From Gigaspora rosea (taxonomy: Eukaryota; Glomeromycota; Glomeromycetes; Diversisporales; Gigasporaceae): 64,000 bases of DNA. The notes below the pieces were generated by a model. The model was not told the DNA's origin. It worked only from the letters and a program-made list of their open reading frames with translations, and did not search any database. Made by a program: the position numbers and the translations under genes. Positions within the stretch are counted from its first letter, which is position 1, and every line of letters starts with the position of its first letter. This document shows, one piece after another, positions 37,361-48,486 of the stretch. The stretch spans positions 35,640 to 99,639 of the forward strand of contig QKWP01000042.1 of NCBI GenBank assembly GCA_003550325.1, in the 5' to 3' direction.

Positions 37361-40300
37361 ATGGCTAATTTTCAAGACTATAGCAATAATTACTTCTCTT
37401 TGTCTTTTGAAATAAGTTTTTTGCCAAATATGCTTATAGATAACAATATATCGGAAGAACAACTACAACATTTTTTCTTTACCTCAAATATACTATGAAA
37501 GCTCTATAGTTGATTCTCAAGACTATGATAATTACCTTTTTTTGTCGCCCGAAATGAGTTCTTTGCCAGATATTTTTATGAACAATGATATATTAGAAGA
37601 ACAGCCATAACATTTATTTGATTCTGATTCTTCTGATCAAGAATCTGATAGTGCTCATTTAAAACTTTATATGGGCCAATTTTTTCAAACATGGGATGAT
37701 ACAGAAATGTTTCTTAATGATTATGGGATGCAGCAAGGATTTAGCATTCATAGAAGAAGAACTGAGGCTTCTATTGAAAATAACCAGAAAATAGTTAGAA
37801 GAATAGGGTGGGAATGTAGTTGTTCAGGGAAATACTAGCTAAAAAAACCCCTTAACCCGCAACAACAGCAAAGTAGAGTCTCTAAAGCAACAGATTGTCA
37901 TGGTGAGTTAATGGAAATATGCTTAAATCTGCCATGTATATCTCATTTACTACTGTTGTTGATAATCATAACCATTTATTGACACCATCTTCCTTAGTAA
38001 CTATACCAAATATCGTAAATTGGAAAGTGATATGATTGAATTTGTTGAATTTTGCGTTATGCATGGTACTACTGGAGCTCGAAATACCGTATATGTCCGA
38101 AAATAAGCTACTAACTAAAATAAGCTACCCCCTGATTTTTTTTAAAAATCTTAAAAAATTCGTTAGTAGTTGCTACTTATAAAACTTTTTTTTCTACTAA
38201 GTTAACTTCAAAAGTCGATTAAGTAAAGTTGTTCAGCGCATCAAAATACACCTATAGTAAAAATTTGGTATTATTTGGATAATTTTTTATTAGTACATTT
38301 TTCAATTTTTTCAAAAAATGCTATATTTCGTAAATAAGCTACTTTACAATTTTTCGTGTAATTTTTTGGCCAAAAAAGGTAGCTTAATTTCGGACACATA
38401 TGGTACTGTAACCTTTTAAGAGAAAAATTTGTGGGTAGAAAAATATATAAAAAAAATCTTTATAATGCCATCCAAAATGCAAAGAAAAAGATTAATTCTC
38501 ATCCAGAATTTGATGCTTCAGACATGTTATGCTATTTATATAATCAAAAAAGTGCAGATTTCAGATAGTTTATAGAGCCAAAGTTTGACAGTTCTGAGCG
38601 TCATCTATGTGGAATCATATGGATGTTACCTAAACAACAATATGTTTGGACACAGTATCATGATATAATTTTTATGGATACAACTTCACGTACCAACAGA
38701 TATAATATGATGGCTTGCTTTTTTGCTGCTATTAACAATTGCAATCGTACCCATTTAGTTGCTACTGCTCTCTTGGAAGATGAGACCCAAGAATCTTTTG
38801 TGTGGGCTCTAGCAATGATTAAAAGATGTACAAATAATATTATGCTTTGGGTAATATTTACTGACTGTGATCTTGCTATGGCGAATGCTATTGTACTTGA
38901 ATTTCTTAATTCAAATTATCATCTGTGCATGTATCATATTGGTGTTAATCTGAAAAAAATCTTCGAGGAAAACTCCAGTCCAATGAATTCCAACGATTTG
39001 AAAATAATTTCTTTCTTTGTCATAATACGCTATCAACCAATCTTTTTGAAAGTCGATAGCAATCTTTGAAAATGAAATATTCTTCTGCTATACAATATAT
39101 CAATCGTCAATTGGAGCCTTTGAAAGTCAAATGGGCTGCTTGCTACAATAATACCCAATTTACTGCTAGTGCCAATACAATACAACATATAGAAAGTCTT
39201 AACAAAAATTCATTATTGTGTACAAAAAAAATAATTGTTTTTAAACTTTACAAAGGAAATTCAAGAAATTCTTGATAGCGAAGCTGAATGTGTGTGAATA
39301 GAAGAATATAAAGATCAAATACCTACTATTGGAATGATGACAGTTCTAAAATGATTTTTTCACTCAATTGAATCTATAGTAACTGAATTTCTTATGCCTT
39401 TTATGGTTGTAGCTGTGTCTCAACAAATGAAAGAATGTTTTTTTATGATGCTTTTAAGGTGGATAACATGAATTACAACGATCTTATAAAGGTAAATATA
39501 GTCTTCTTTTAACTATTTATAAATATTTTTGTCTTATATTACTATGATATAATTTATAGAATCAGGTAGATCAAGATTATAATAAAGAAACACAGGAAGA
39601 CAATTATGAAGCTTCTAAGATTCTTTTTGAAGAAATTTTTTTAACAGTTGATCAAACAAAAATTGTAGAAATTTGGCAATTGGCAATTTTTGGCAGCTTA
39701 ACATCTTATTACCTTATATTGATATCTGATAGTTCTTATAGATGTATGTGCAATCTTTTAATTACTCATGGATATCCTTGTATACATTTCTACAAGATTT
39801 TATGATGTTCATCTAAAGCTTACTAGCACATAAAGCTTATCTCTGAACAATAGTATAAAGATGATAAAATTAAATATCTCAATCAGGTTTTAGAGCAACA
39901 ATTACCAATTAGACTCTATACAGATTCATCTGGAACTGGACATATATCAAATACATCTGATTTGAATTTAGTATATATTAAACAACTTCGTGGTAATAAG
40001 ATTTATACACCTGAGCTTTGGCAAATCAATTCCAATTGTATAAAGTATGGGCGTGCCCAAGGTATCATGCGTAAGATAATTGATTTGGCATTGGATACTA
40101 ATTCTTATGAAGAGATGATCAGAATTTGTCAAGAGCTTATATTCAATAAACAACAAAAATTAAATCATAAAGAGCAGGATAATTTGGATCTAAATGTTCA
40201 GAATCCAATAATTACAACAAGAAAGTGCAGACTTGCTGGGCAAATTATAAGTTCAATAGAAATTCAAGACAACAAATTAAATCGAGCTAATATATTACAA

Positions 40301-40468
40301 TAAGTAGATGATAATCTTAATACTCAATCAATTAATATTGATCTTAATGCTAATAGTGATCCTTTAGAAGCAAAGAATACATACAAAGATAAAAGAAAAA
40401 AATGTAAAAATTGTGGTCACAAAGGTCATAATCGTGTAACTTGTAAAGAAAATATTAATGTCAATTAG
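37361..40468 (+). pseudogene. Mutator-like (FAR1/MULE) transposase, decayed
   Basis: A cut-and-paste transposase in pieces. Order: an acidic N-terminus present twice in tandem; a FAR1-type DNA-binding region (FLNDYGMQQGFSIHRRR, with DNHNHLLTP further on); a MULE DDE core with the first Asp in IIFMDTTSRTNRYNM, the second in WVIFTDCDLAMANA, a YHLCMYHI motif and the catalytic Glu in QHIESLNKN; a SWIM zinc finger (RCMCN...YPCIH); and a C-terminal CCHC knuckle (KCKNCGHKGHNRVTCK, ~40393-40446). It is broken by many stops and shifts and by a 317-bp MITE at 38087-38403. In the duplicated N-terminus one copy has CAA and the other TAA at the same codon (~37607). No terminal inverted repeats were located. 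Confidence 0.9.
38087..38403. mobile_element. 317-bp Tc1/mariner-like MITE, copy B, inside transposase
   Basis: Starts CCGTATATGTCCGAAAATAA, ends with the near complement (TTTCGGACACATATGG), TA on both sides (38085-38086, 38404-38405). It interrupts the Mutator reading frame between the FAR1 part and the DDE core. Relative of 6177-6492. Confidence 0.8.
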
Positions 40469-41039
40469 AGAAATATAGCTAATTAGAGAACATATTACTG
40501 TACATTTCTCTCAAATAATGATTTAACATCTTAATATCGATAGTAAATTTATGAATTTGTATATTTGTATATTATTCAAATGCTGTAAATTTGTAATGTT
40601 GTATCAAACTTATTACATATGCAATTTTCAAACACTAGGTTAAGTTATAATTTCAATTATAATTATTGCACTTTAAATGTTGTTTATTGAAAGTTAGGGT
40701 TAGAGTGAGCCAATTTAAAAATTTTGACTTTTCTTTGCCTTAGTAAAAAAATGCTGAAGCACCATAGCGGAAGCATAAACTATCCTTTGCGAAGCATCGA
40801 TAACTGATTAACTCCTAGCTAATATATATGTATGTATATACGCATATTTGTATATATAGCACATATATATATATATATCTGATATAGTATATTTATATAT
40901 AAAACATAATTTTATATTGGGAGAAATCACCACTGGTTAAAAATAGCAATACTCTAAATTTAAACATTTTCCTTCAAATTTAAATAAAATATAACCAACT
41001 TTTCCAATTTAACATATTTCTAGATGCTAAACAATTAAA
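40469..41039. other. Intergenic, TA dinucleotide tract at ~40825-40880
   Basis: Simple ATATATAT/GTATATA repeats; no gene. Confidence 0.5.
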
Positions 41040-42210
41040 CTTAAAAATAAAGTTAGAATTAATTAATAAAACTTGTATATTATAAGATTTTATAAAATTT
41101 TATTACAGTTGAACCTCCCAAAACTGATCCTGTAAAAACTGATAACCTGTAATGACTAATAAAAAATTGAGCCACCATGTCTGTTCTATAAGTCAAATCT
41201 GATAATCTGCTATTTCTGATAAAAATACTTAAAATCAAATATTTATAAGATATCAGATTTGACAGGTAAAATAAATTGATTTAATTGGCTTAAATCAGAT
41301 TTTGTATTACCAATTATATATATATAAAATAAATTTAGCTAATTATATTTTATAGCTATATCTATATAACTAGTAGATTATTAGTATTTTAAAACTAATA
41401 ACCTCTCAAAACTGATACAAAAGCTGGCTACTATGCATATCAGTTTAGGGAGGTTCAATTATAATAAAATTTTACAAAATTTTATGATTTACACAATTTT
41501 ACTAATAAATTCTAACTTAATTCACTAAATAAACTTGATTAGCACCTTAACATATATTAAATAGGCAAGTTTTTTTTATTTTGCTTGAATTTTGAAAAAA
41601 GTTATTTGATTTGAATTTTGATTAAAAAAGCCAAATTTTAGTATATATTCTCCAAATATCAAGCAAAATAAAAACAACTTTGCTGATTTAATATATTTTT
41701 AGATACTAACCAAGTTTACTTAGTGCATAAAGTTATAATTAATTGGTAAATTGTATAAATATAAGATTTTATACAAAATCTTTGTGATTTACAAAATTTT
41801 ATTAATTAATTCTAACTTTACACATTAATTTAGCACATAAAAATATATTAAGCTTCCAAAAAAAATAGAAATTCTGTGCTAACTTTATGTATTTTAGGGA
41901 GCTGAATAAGTTTACTTAGTGAATTAAATTAGAATTAATTAGTAAAATTTTGTGAATTATAGATTTTGTGATATTTTATTAATAAAATATAAACTCACAT
42001 AATTACAAATTTTTACTAATTAATTTGTACTAATGCACTAAGAACTTTTCATCAAAAAATATATATATAAAAATTAGATATGAACAAGTCTGCAGACTTC
42101 AGATCTAACCTGGACCAGACTTAGACTTGTCTAAAAAGTTTGAATATAAGAGTCTAAGTCAGTCCAAAAATCAGACCAAACTCAAATTTGACTAAATTTG
42201 ATTTGGGTTT
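41040..42210. repeat. Second copy of the palindromic ~320-bp array plus tail
   Basis: Units beginning TTAGAATTAATTAATAAA or a variant start near 41053, 41725 and 41930, matching the array at 961-2932 in both palindromes. A tail rich in GACCAGAC-like words (42060-42210) follows, as at 2935. A pogo-like MITE splits the first unit. Confidence 0.8.
41106..41461. mobile_element. 356-bp pogo/Tigger-like MITE in the array
   Basis: Starts CAGTTGAACCTCCCAAAACT, ends with ATCAGTTTAGGGAGGTTCAA, TA target duplicated (41104-41105, 41462-41463). It cuts the AATTTTATTAATAAAATT core of an array unit, so the empty site is known from neighbouring units. AAAACTGAT words recur inside. Confidence 0.85.
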
Positions 42211-42514
42211 AGTTTGTAGAAGCACTAGCACTAAGTCTTCAATTTTATACACATTTTGAAAATTTTTATTATGTTTGTAATAACTTCAAAAGATTTTGTT
42301 GTAACCTCTCATATGATAGAATGGAATAGGTTTATTTGTTATAGGTATAATTTTTTATCTATTGTTATGTAAATTAATTACAAATTTGCTACAGTAAATA
42401 GATTTAGAATCACTTTAAGTTGCACTTTGTTATTGATATATTTACTCAGATTTTTAAAACTCAATGTCTATATATTAGAAGCTGCATCAAAATTTTTTCT
42501 GAACATTGGTGAAG

Positions 42515-43030
42515 AAGTCTTAACAATCACCAGGTCAAATTTGTTTTTTTTTGTTTAATGCTACAGATTCATAGAATTCAAATAAAAAAAAGTTTATCAA
42601 ATTTGGCTTGGTAATTGTCAAAATAACTTGACTCAAAATTTGAGAAATTTTGGTACTGATTCTATTTTGATAGATTTTTTAAGTTTTCTAAACTTTGAGC
42701 AAATATGGCTCAACAACTATCAGGTCAAATTCGATGAATTCCTTTTATTTGAATTCTAAATTCATAGAATTTGAATAAAAAAGTTCAACAAATTTAGCCT
42801 GGCAGTTGTCAAAATATCTTTGCTCAAAGTTTAAGAAAAATTATATATTTTGACAGCATGTTAAGTTTTTTATAACTTTGAGTAAATACATTTCAACAAC
42901 AACCAAGTCAAATTTGATAAACTTTTTCCCATTTGAATTCTAGAATCTTCTAAAACTCAAATAAAAAAGTTCATAGAGTTTCACCTGGTGTTGTCAAAAT
43001 ATTTTTGCTCAAAGTTTATAAAATATAATG
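42515..43030. repeat. Three ~186-bp tandem units, each an imperfect palindrome
   Basis: CAGGTCAAATT or AAGTCAAATT occurs at about 42532, 42718 and 42905. Each is followed by a hairpin around GAATTCTAGAATTC-like words and by the complementary AATTTNGCCTGGNNGTTGTC. No coding content. Confidence 0.75.
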
Positions 43031-43149
43031 TAAGTCCATGTCAACAATGATAGCAAATTTGATTGAATAGAATATTAGAATGAAGATTATTGAACATTTG
43101 TCAGTGCCACTAGGGTAGTTGTTCATAGGACTTTTAGCACCTCTAGCAT

Positions 43150-43452
43150 ATCATTGTATATTATTGTATATTAATGCGTAGCAGACAATAACAAATATTG
43201 TAATTGGTCAATGAATGGACAAAACACAACTTATATAGGTTGCTCTGAAAAATAGTAACTGAATTTTGTTGTCTTACATATAACTTTGAAACTAATTTCT
43301 GGTAAAATTATACTTAATGATAATAAGAATTTGAACTTTGCTTTGACTTTCGTTTTGACTTTTACTTTGATTTTGAGAATATTTGCTGTGCTGAATTTAC
43401 AAAACAAGAGCATTATATAAAACCAAAGATAATTCATTTGAATTAAACATGA
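43150..43452 (-). repeat. Dispersed repeat, copy 2 (inverted relative to copy 1)
   Basis: Reverse complement of 23596-23915. A 74-codon frame within it is not conserved in copy 1. Confidence 0.75.
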
Positions 43453-43642
43453 CACAGTACTATAGAGAGTACCCGAAGCTCTTACAATTTAAACAGGTTT
43501 TTTTTATTTATACAATGGGTATACTGTATAGAGGAGAGTATACTATATGGGGTCTTGTATAAGGATCATAAATTATGTATGAGCATGAAACCACCATTTA
43601 TTATACCGGTCTTGTACTAAAAATACAGGCTTTTGACCTGGT

Positions 43643-44635
43643 TAGTGATGGGCAAATCTCGAATTTGTTAAAAATCCTGCGCAGGATACGGGATCCATGC
43701 GGGAATCGCGGAATCATGTAGAGTTTCTGAATTTTTCACAATTAATAAATATATTCATCACTAGAAATGTAATTTCTTATTAAAATAATAATCATTTCTT
43801 ATAAATATTACTGCATTTGGGATCTTTGCTATCAAAATGACCTTCCAAGATGTTGATTTTGTGAATAAAAAGAATGTATTTTTTTAATTTGTAGATTCTA
43901 TTGAGTTTTACAAAATAAAAAAATGTTTATTCAAATTGGATTACTAGATGGCTGGTGAATTTGATTTTTATTCACAAAATCAATATAGCCTCAGAGTGTC
44001 ATTTTAATAGCAAAGATTCCATTTTATTACAAATATAATGCTTATATGGATTTTGCCTATTTTTAAAACATTTGAATCTTATAATTATTAAATTTATCAA
44101 TTCAACTTTTTTTTAATTTTATTAATTTGGGTTTAAAATATTATTATATTTAAAAATTATAATGTTAACAAAGTGATCATATCATATAAGCGTATAAAAG
44201 TTTATAAGTAATCAGGTACATAACCAGGTATAATCTGCTAAAATTTATAAGCAATAAGGTTATACATACAAAAATTCATAAACGGCTCATAAGAAAATAA
44301 CCGGGCTTATAATTATAATCAAATAGCCACTTTCATACTCAATAATACTGTAAGAATCAATAATAGATTCTACTTTATTAATAATGACAATTTAAAAATT
44401 ATATTTCAATATACAGTTTGCGCATTATATCTGTATGTATATACGTATGTATGTATATGTGGAACAAGAAACAAATCAAAAGTTAATACGTGCATAATAT
44501 TTTTATTCACTTATGTTAAAGCAGGCCAGATAATTTGTTAATGCAGGCCAGATAATATGCAAATGTAGGCCAGAAAATCCTATACAGTATTAAAAATCCC
44601 GCGCAGGTTTTAAATTCTGGCGTTGCCTATCACTA
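43643..44635. mobile_element. 993-bp non-autonomous hAT-like element
   Basis: Starts TAGTGATGGGCAAATC and ends with the complement GTTGCCTATCACTA. AAATCCTGCGCAGG and AAATCCCGCGCAGG form an inner inverted pair. The octamer GACCTGGT is exactly duplicated (43635-43642, 44636-44643). TAGnGATGGGCAA ends with an 8-bp duplication are hAT hallmarks. No transposase frame. Internal tandem copies of GCAGGCCAGATAAT near the right end. Confidence 0.9.
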
Positions 44636-44643
44636 GACCTGGT

Positions 44644-45627
44644 AATATACCCAGTATAAATCAGGGGTACAGTAGTGGTACAGTCAACCAGTGAGTACTC
44701 TACAAGGCAAACATGGTAGTTATATCACAAAAATTGTGCATATTAATCACTGTCTCATATTATACTATGTAAGAAATTCATATTTTGGGCATTCTTAAGC
44801 AGCACTTATGATGTGATTGGCTAGTGATTGTGGTGGTGCACAACTATTATAGCAATATTTAATCAGACCATTGTTAAAGTTACAGTAATAATACAGTGCG
44901 TTGTGAACGTGTAAATCGAGAGTTATATACTAAAACTCCCTAATAATACCTATAACTAATCTAAACACTATACAACTATGGGTCAAGACTCCTAGTTTCT
45001 TGATTTGGTAGGCAGAAAGAGGCGTGGAAATTTTGGTCTGGGTCTCAAGGTTCGTAGGGTCTTGCTAATATCCTCTGTAGGATGATAGAAGTATAGTAAG
45101 ATCACAAGGTAAGAGCTATCAGGTTGCCAATTGGGCTTCCGGGTTTCACAGGTAATTCTATTATTACGTTGATCATAAGTCCGATTAGGTTCTGAAGGCA
45201 GTCAGAAATTGACAATCAAGATTACGAGGTTTAATTATTGTTGGATAAATAAGGTAATCAATAGCGTATTTACAGGATTTATCTATATAAGGGTTAATTA
45301 CTAATCGACTTTTACTTTTATATCGATTGCAACAGATAGATTATTTGGGTATCACAGGGATAAGTTAAACTAATACAACAAACAAGTTTACAAGAACAAT
45401 ATGGGACAACTAAGTATACATTTTATTTATATAACAGGAAAATAGTACAAAGGGTAAAGTCTAGAGCTAATAATTCTACTCTAATTTCGAAGGTTACAAC
45501 TCTCGAACTCTAATGAGTTATTAACTCTTAACTCGAACTCGAACTAAGTTCTTTTTCTGTTTAGGCGAGCTTAAGGCTCTTATATACTTTTTGATTAGAA
45601 ACTGAAAAGCTTCAAAAGACTATTTTA
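44644..45627. other. Non-coding, possibly retrotransposon 3' region
   Basis: No frame. It is slightly less AT-rich than the surroundings and lies directly downstream (minus strand) of the retrotransposon ORF relic, so it might be its untranslated/LTR region. No LTR pair is visible in the window. Confidence 0.35.
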
Positions 45628-45718
45628 CATCTTTTATATCTTTTACATCTTTTATATTTTTTATATCTTTTATATTTTTTATATCTTTTATATCTTTTAT
45701 ATCTTTTATATCTTTTGA
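45628..45718. repeat. 10-bp microsatellite (TATATCTTTT)n
   Basis: About nine copies of TATATCTTTT or TACATCTTTT in a row. Confidence 0.9.
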
Positions 45719-45879
45719 TTAAAAAGATTTAACAGATGCAAGAGATTCGTGATTGTTAATCCCTTCTAATACTAATTACAAGAAATAGTATACATATATT
45801 AAAAAGGTAAGAAAAATAGAAAGTAAAAAATTAAGCACAGCCCAAATTTAGATTGCGCTAGATCGATCTGCCCATCACA

Positions 45880-47206
45880 ACTCTCACCTGCTGAACAAAG
45901 CTTGTACCACAAGCTCATGTTGTGTTAAGTTCTCGTATGAATCCTTCGAGAGCTTTGAGACCCTAAAGATTTTCGTATGCTGGGTCCTATAGATTTGTTC
46001 AATCCCATAGTGTTCAATCAAATGGTAAATACAGGTAGTAGCCCTGATGAAATAGCTACTATACTCCAGTCATGCAACTGCTTTTTCTGGTCCAGTGGCA
46101 GTGCTTAGTCAGGCGCCAAAATAGAAGGAGTATACTAATGTATCAATTCTTCTGCCTCTCGCTTTAGCTCTTTTTACTTCGTCATAGGTGAGAGCCAACT
46201 GCGTGGCAATTCCTTGGGTTTTATCATAGGGACAGGGTGCAGGTACTACGAATGTGGGTTCGGTAGCAAGTAAGTCTTGTTGAATAAGAAGTTCATTAGT
46301 AGCCATTGGTATTGATTGTGCTTTGACTTGTAGGGATTTTTGTAGCCTTTTTAAAAGAAATTTATTTCTTTGCAACCAGTAATATAATATCTACTATCCT
46401 CACGGTAGACATAATTCAATCAGGTTTTTCTATGGCTTGGTGCTAGGCCACCAACTGCCCAGTCTGGATTTAATTTAATGTCAGATTTCAGGATTTGATA
46501 TGGTAGTACTTTAACCTTCTCCAGTTCATCTTTTTCAATGCCAATTCTATGTAAATGGCAGCATTCAACTTGATAAATGTCTTCCTTTATAGCTATTCAA
46601 GCTTGCGACATGTACGGGTTACACTATGATATCCATCCAGTGACTTTAAGTCTTATTTTGCATGCAATACGGACGTATCCTTCTTTATTACCATCCTTAC
46701 ACTTCTTTTGATTCTTCTTTTTGGTACTCCTGTGGCTCCTGCTGGCACAGTTGAATTATCAAGTTCTTCCTTTTAATTATTTTAAGTACTTCAGATAAAT
46801 AATTAATAGGGCCCTTAACTCGCCCAATCTCGTCCTGACCAATCTATCTCTACTATCAGGTCCGTTGTAAAACAAATATGTGAGAAGAAAAATATATATA
46901 TATTTTTTTTTTGTGGGTATAAATAAAATAACCAGAATGGAGTAAAAAATATTCATATATATAATTAACAAGCACAAGGAAAATGTTCTTTGCTTTTGCC
47001 AGTTTTGGGCATCATTCGTCCAACAGAACTTCATACTCTGCAATAGTTAAGCGATGAATTTTTGTAAGGGTGGTCCAGTTGGTGCAATAGAGTTGTTCCA
47101 CTCCAAAGGCGCAAATAGTTGGTATAGCCTTATGGAGCTGGTATACATTAGCAAATTTATAATAGCGTAATCTTACGTAAGATCTTACGAACCGTAATAT
47201 AAGCAA
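45880..47206 (-). pseudogene. Relics of a Ty3/gypsy-associated 3' ORF
   Basis: Two related minus-strand remnants. One (46375-46109 and on to ~45890) contains YDEVKRAKARGRRIDTLVYS, resembling RAVSMGDRVESLVHAF in the ORF that follows the gypsy integrase at 62881. The other (47206-47012) has FGVEQLYCTNWTTLTKIHRL, paralleled by YGIEQIYRTQHTKIF in the first. Both are broken. They appear to be copies of the ORF downstream of integrase in a fungal gypsy element; its function is unknown. The 47-kb relic stops at the inverted repeat that opens the 15.6-kb inserted block. Confidence 0.55.
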
Positions 47207-47479
47207 AATATTACGTAATATATTTTGAAATATTTCAAAATATCATATTTCGAAATATTACGAAAGTAATTTCGAAATATTTCGAAATATATTACGAAAT
47301 ATTTCGAACCCTTTCAAATTATGTTATGAAATATTTCGAACCCTTTCAATTATTTTAGGACTAGGAAACCAAGCTGGATCAGTAGATCTGTAACCTGGAT
47401 CGTGCATTAGACTGATTTTTCGAAATAGTTCGAAATAGTTCGATGTTCAAATTCTGTACTACAAGATCAGATTAGATCT

Positions 47480-47721
47480 TTTGTTTATAATTAAATCTTC
47501 TATTTTGTTTTTTTTCGCTTTTTTATTTTTGTTTATTTTCGTTCCTTTCGTTCCTTTTCGTTTCATTTTTTGTTTTCATTTGTTATTTTCATTTTATTTT
47601 ATTTATTTATTTTTTAATTTTTTTATTTTATTTTTATTTCGGCACTTTATAAGAAAAACAAACACTGTTTGAAACCTTGCGCATGCCAACTACGACTTCT
47701 GACACATTCAAGAACACACCC
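47480..47721. repeat. Left remnant of the ~260-bp tandem array
   Basis: T-rich stretch, then CGGCACTTTATAAGAAAAAC, then GAAACCTTGCGCATGCCAAC and TTCAAGAACACAC. Same order and same orientation as the units at 61165-62200, so the Maverick element sits inside one array. Confidence 0.8.
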
Positions 47722-48370
47722 AGTAGGGTGAAAATAGGAGTTCTGGGACAGAATTCTGGTAATGTATCCAGAAAAGGTTCCTTACCCTTTTTTAAGCTCT
47801 TCTAGATATATGAAATTCTATATCGAATTCAAGCTCTAAATTACGCTAGAGCCAAATCCTGTTAACTTACTCTTCTTACTCTTAATTTAGGGCTTCAAAC
47901 TTTAAGAAGTAATTAGTCTTTGTTAACGTTCTGGCTAGGTTTTTAATCCCAAACAAGATAACAAGACAATTATGCTATATTGCTTGCCCTTGAAATGAGC
48001 AGAGAGCACCGAGGACCGAAGTGTCCGAGAGTGCTTCTCTGCGGGCCTATTAAAGCCTAATACGCATACTATTTTCTATGTTATCCTAGAATTAATTCAA
48101 AAAGCGATTCATTACTATTTAGCAAAGGACAAAAAATGCTAAGTCTCACCTCGCAGAGGTGAGATTTAGCTATTAGAAGTAAGGCTTATCCGACCAGAAG
48201 TGAGATTTAGCTATTAGGGGTGAGACTTATCCGACCAGAGGTGAGACTTATCCAATCAAAGGTAAGACTTATCTGAGGGGAGACTTATCTAAGGTGAGAC
48301 TTATTATATATATCTCAAAGTCTCATTGCTATGTCTCACCATTAGCATTCAATAAGATCTAGCTTCTGAG
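47722..48370 (+). repeat. Left terminal inverted repeat of the Maverick element
   Basis: About 650 bases complementary to 61164-60361. Contains a perfect hairpin region around GAGAGCACCGAGGACCGAAG (48001-48048). It also carries a set of ~25-base units (GGTGAGACTTATCC..., GGTGAGATTTAGC...) repeated about eight times between 48148 and 48305. The inner edge ends at AGCTTCTGAG. Confidence 0.9.
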
Positions 48371-48486
48371 TGCTCGAAAAAGATATATCCTATTTTGAAT
48401 AATTTTATCATAAAAAGACGGAGGTAAATATTTTTATTTAAACAAAAGTTTACCCAATATATTAATAGGTGAGACTTAATAATATC

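Noticed and set aside
40393-40446. CCHC knuckle as evidence for a retroviral nucleocapsid
   Set aside because: It follows the SWIM finger of the Mutator transposase in the same decayed gene, where a C-terminal knuckle is common.
47481-47672. 63-codon Phe-rich plus frame resembling a membrane peptide
   Set aside because: Low-complexity T-rich part of the tandem array.
48148-48305. CRISPR-like spaced repeats in the left terminal repeat
   Set aside because: Units of GGTGAGACTTATCC are contiguous ~25-base tandem copies without unique spacers, in a eukaryotic element.
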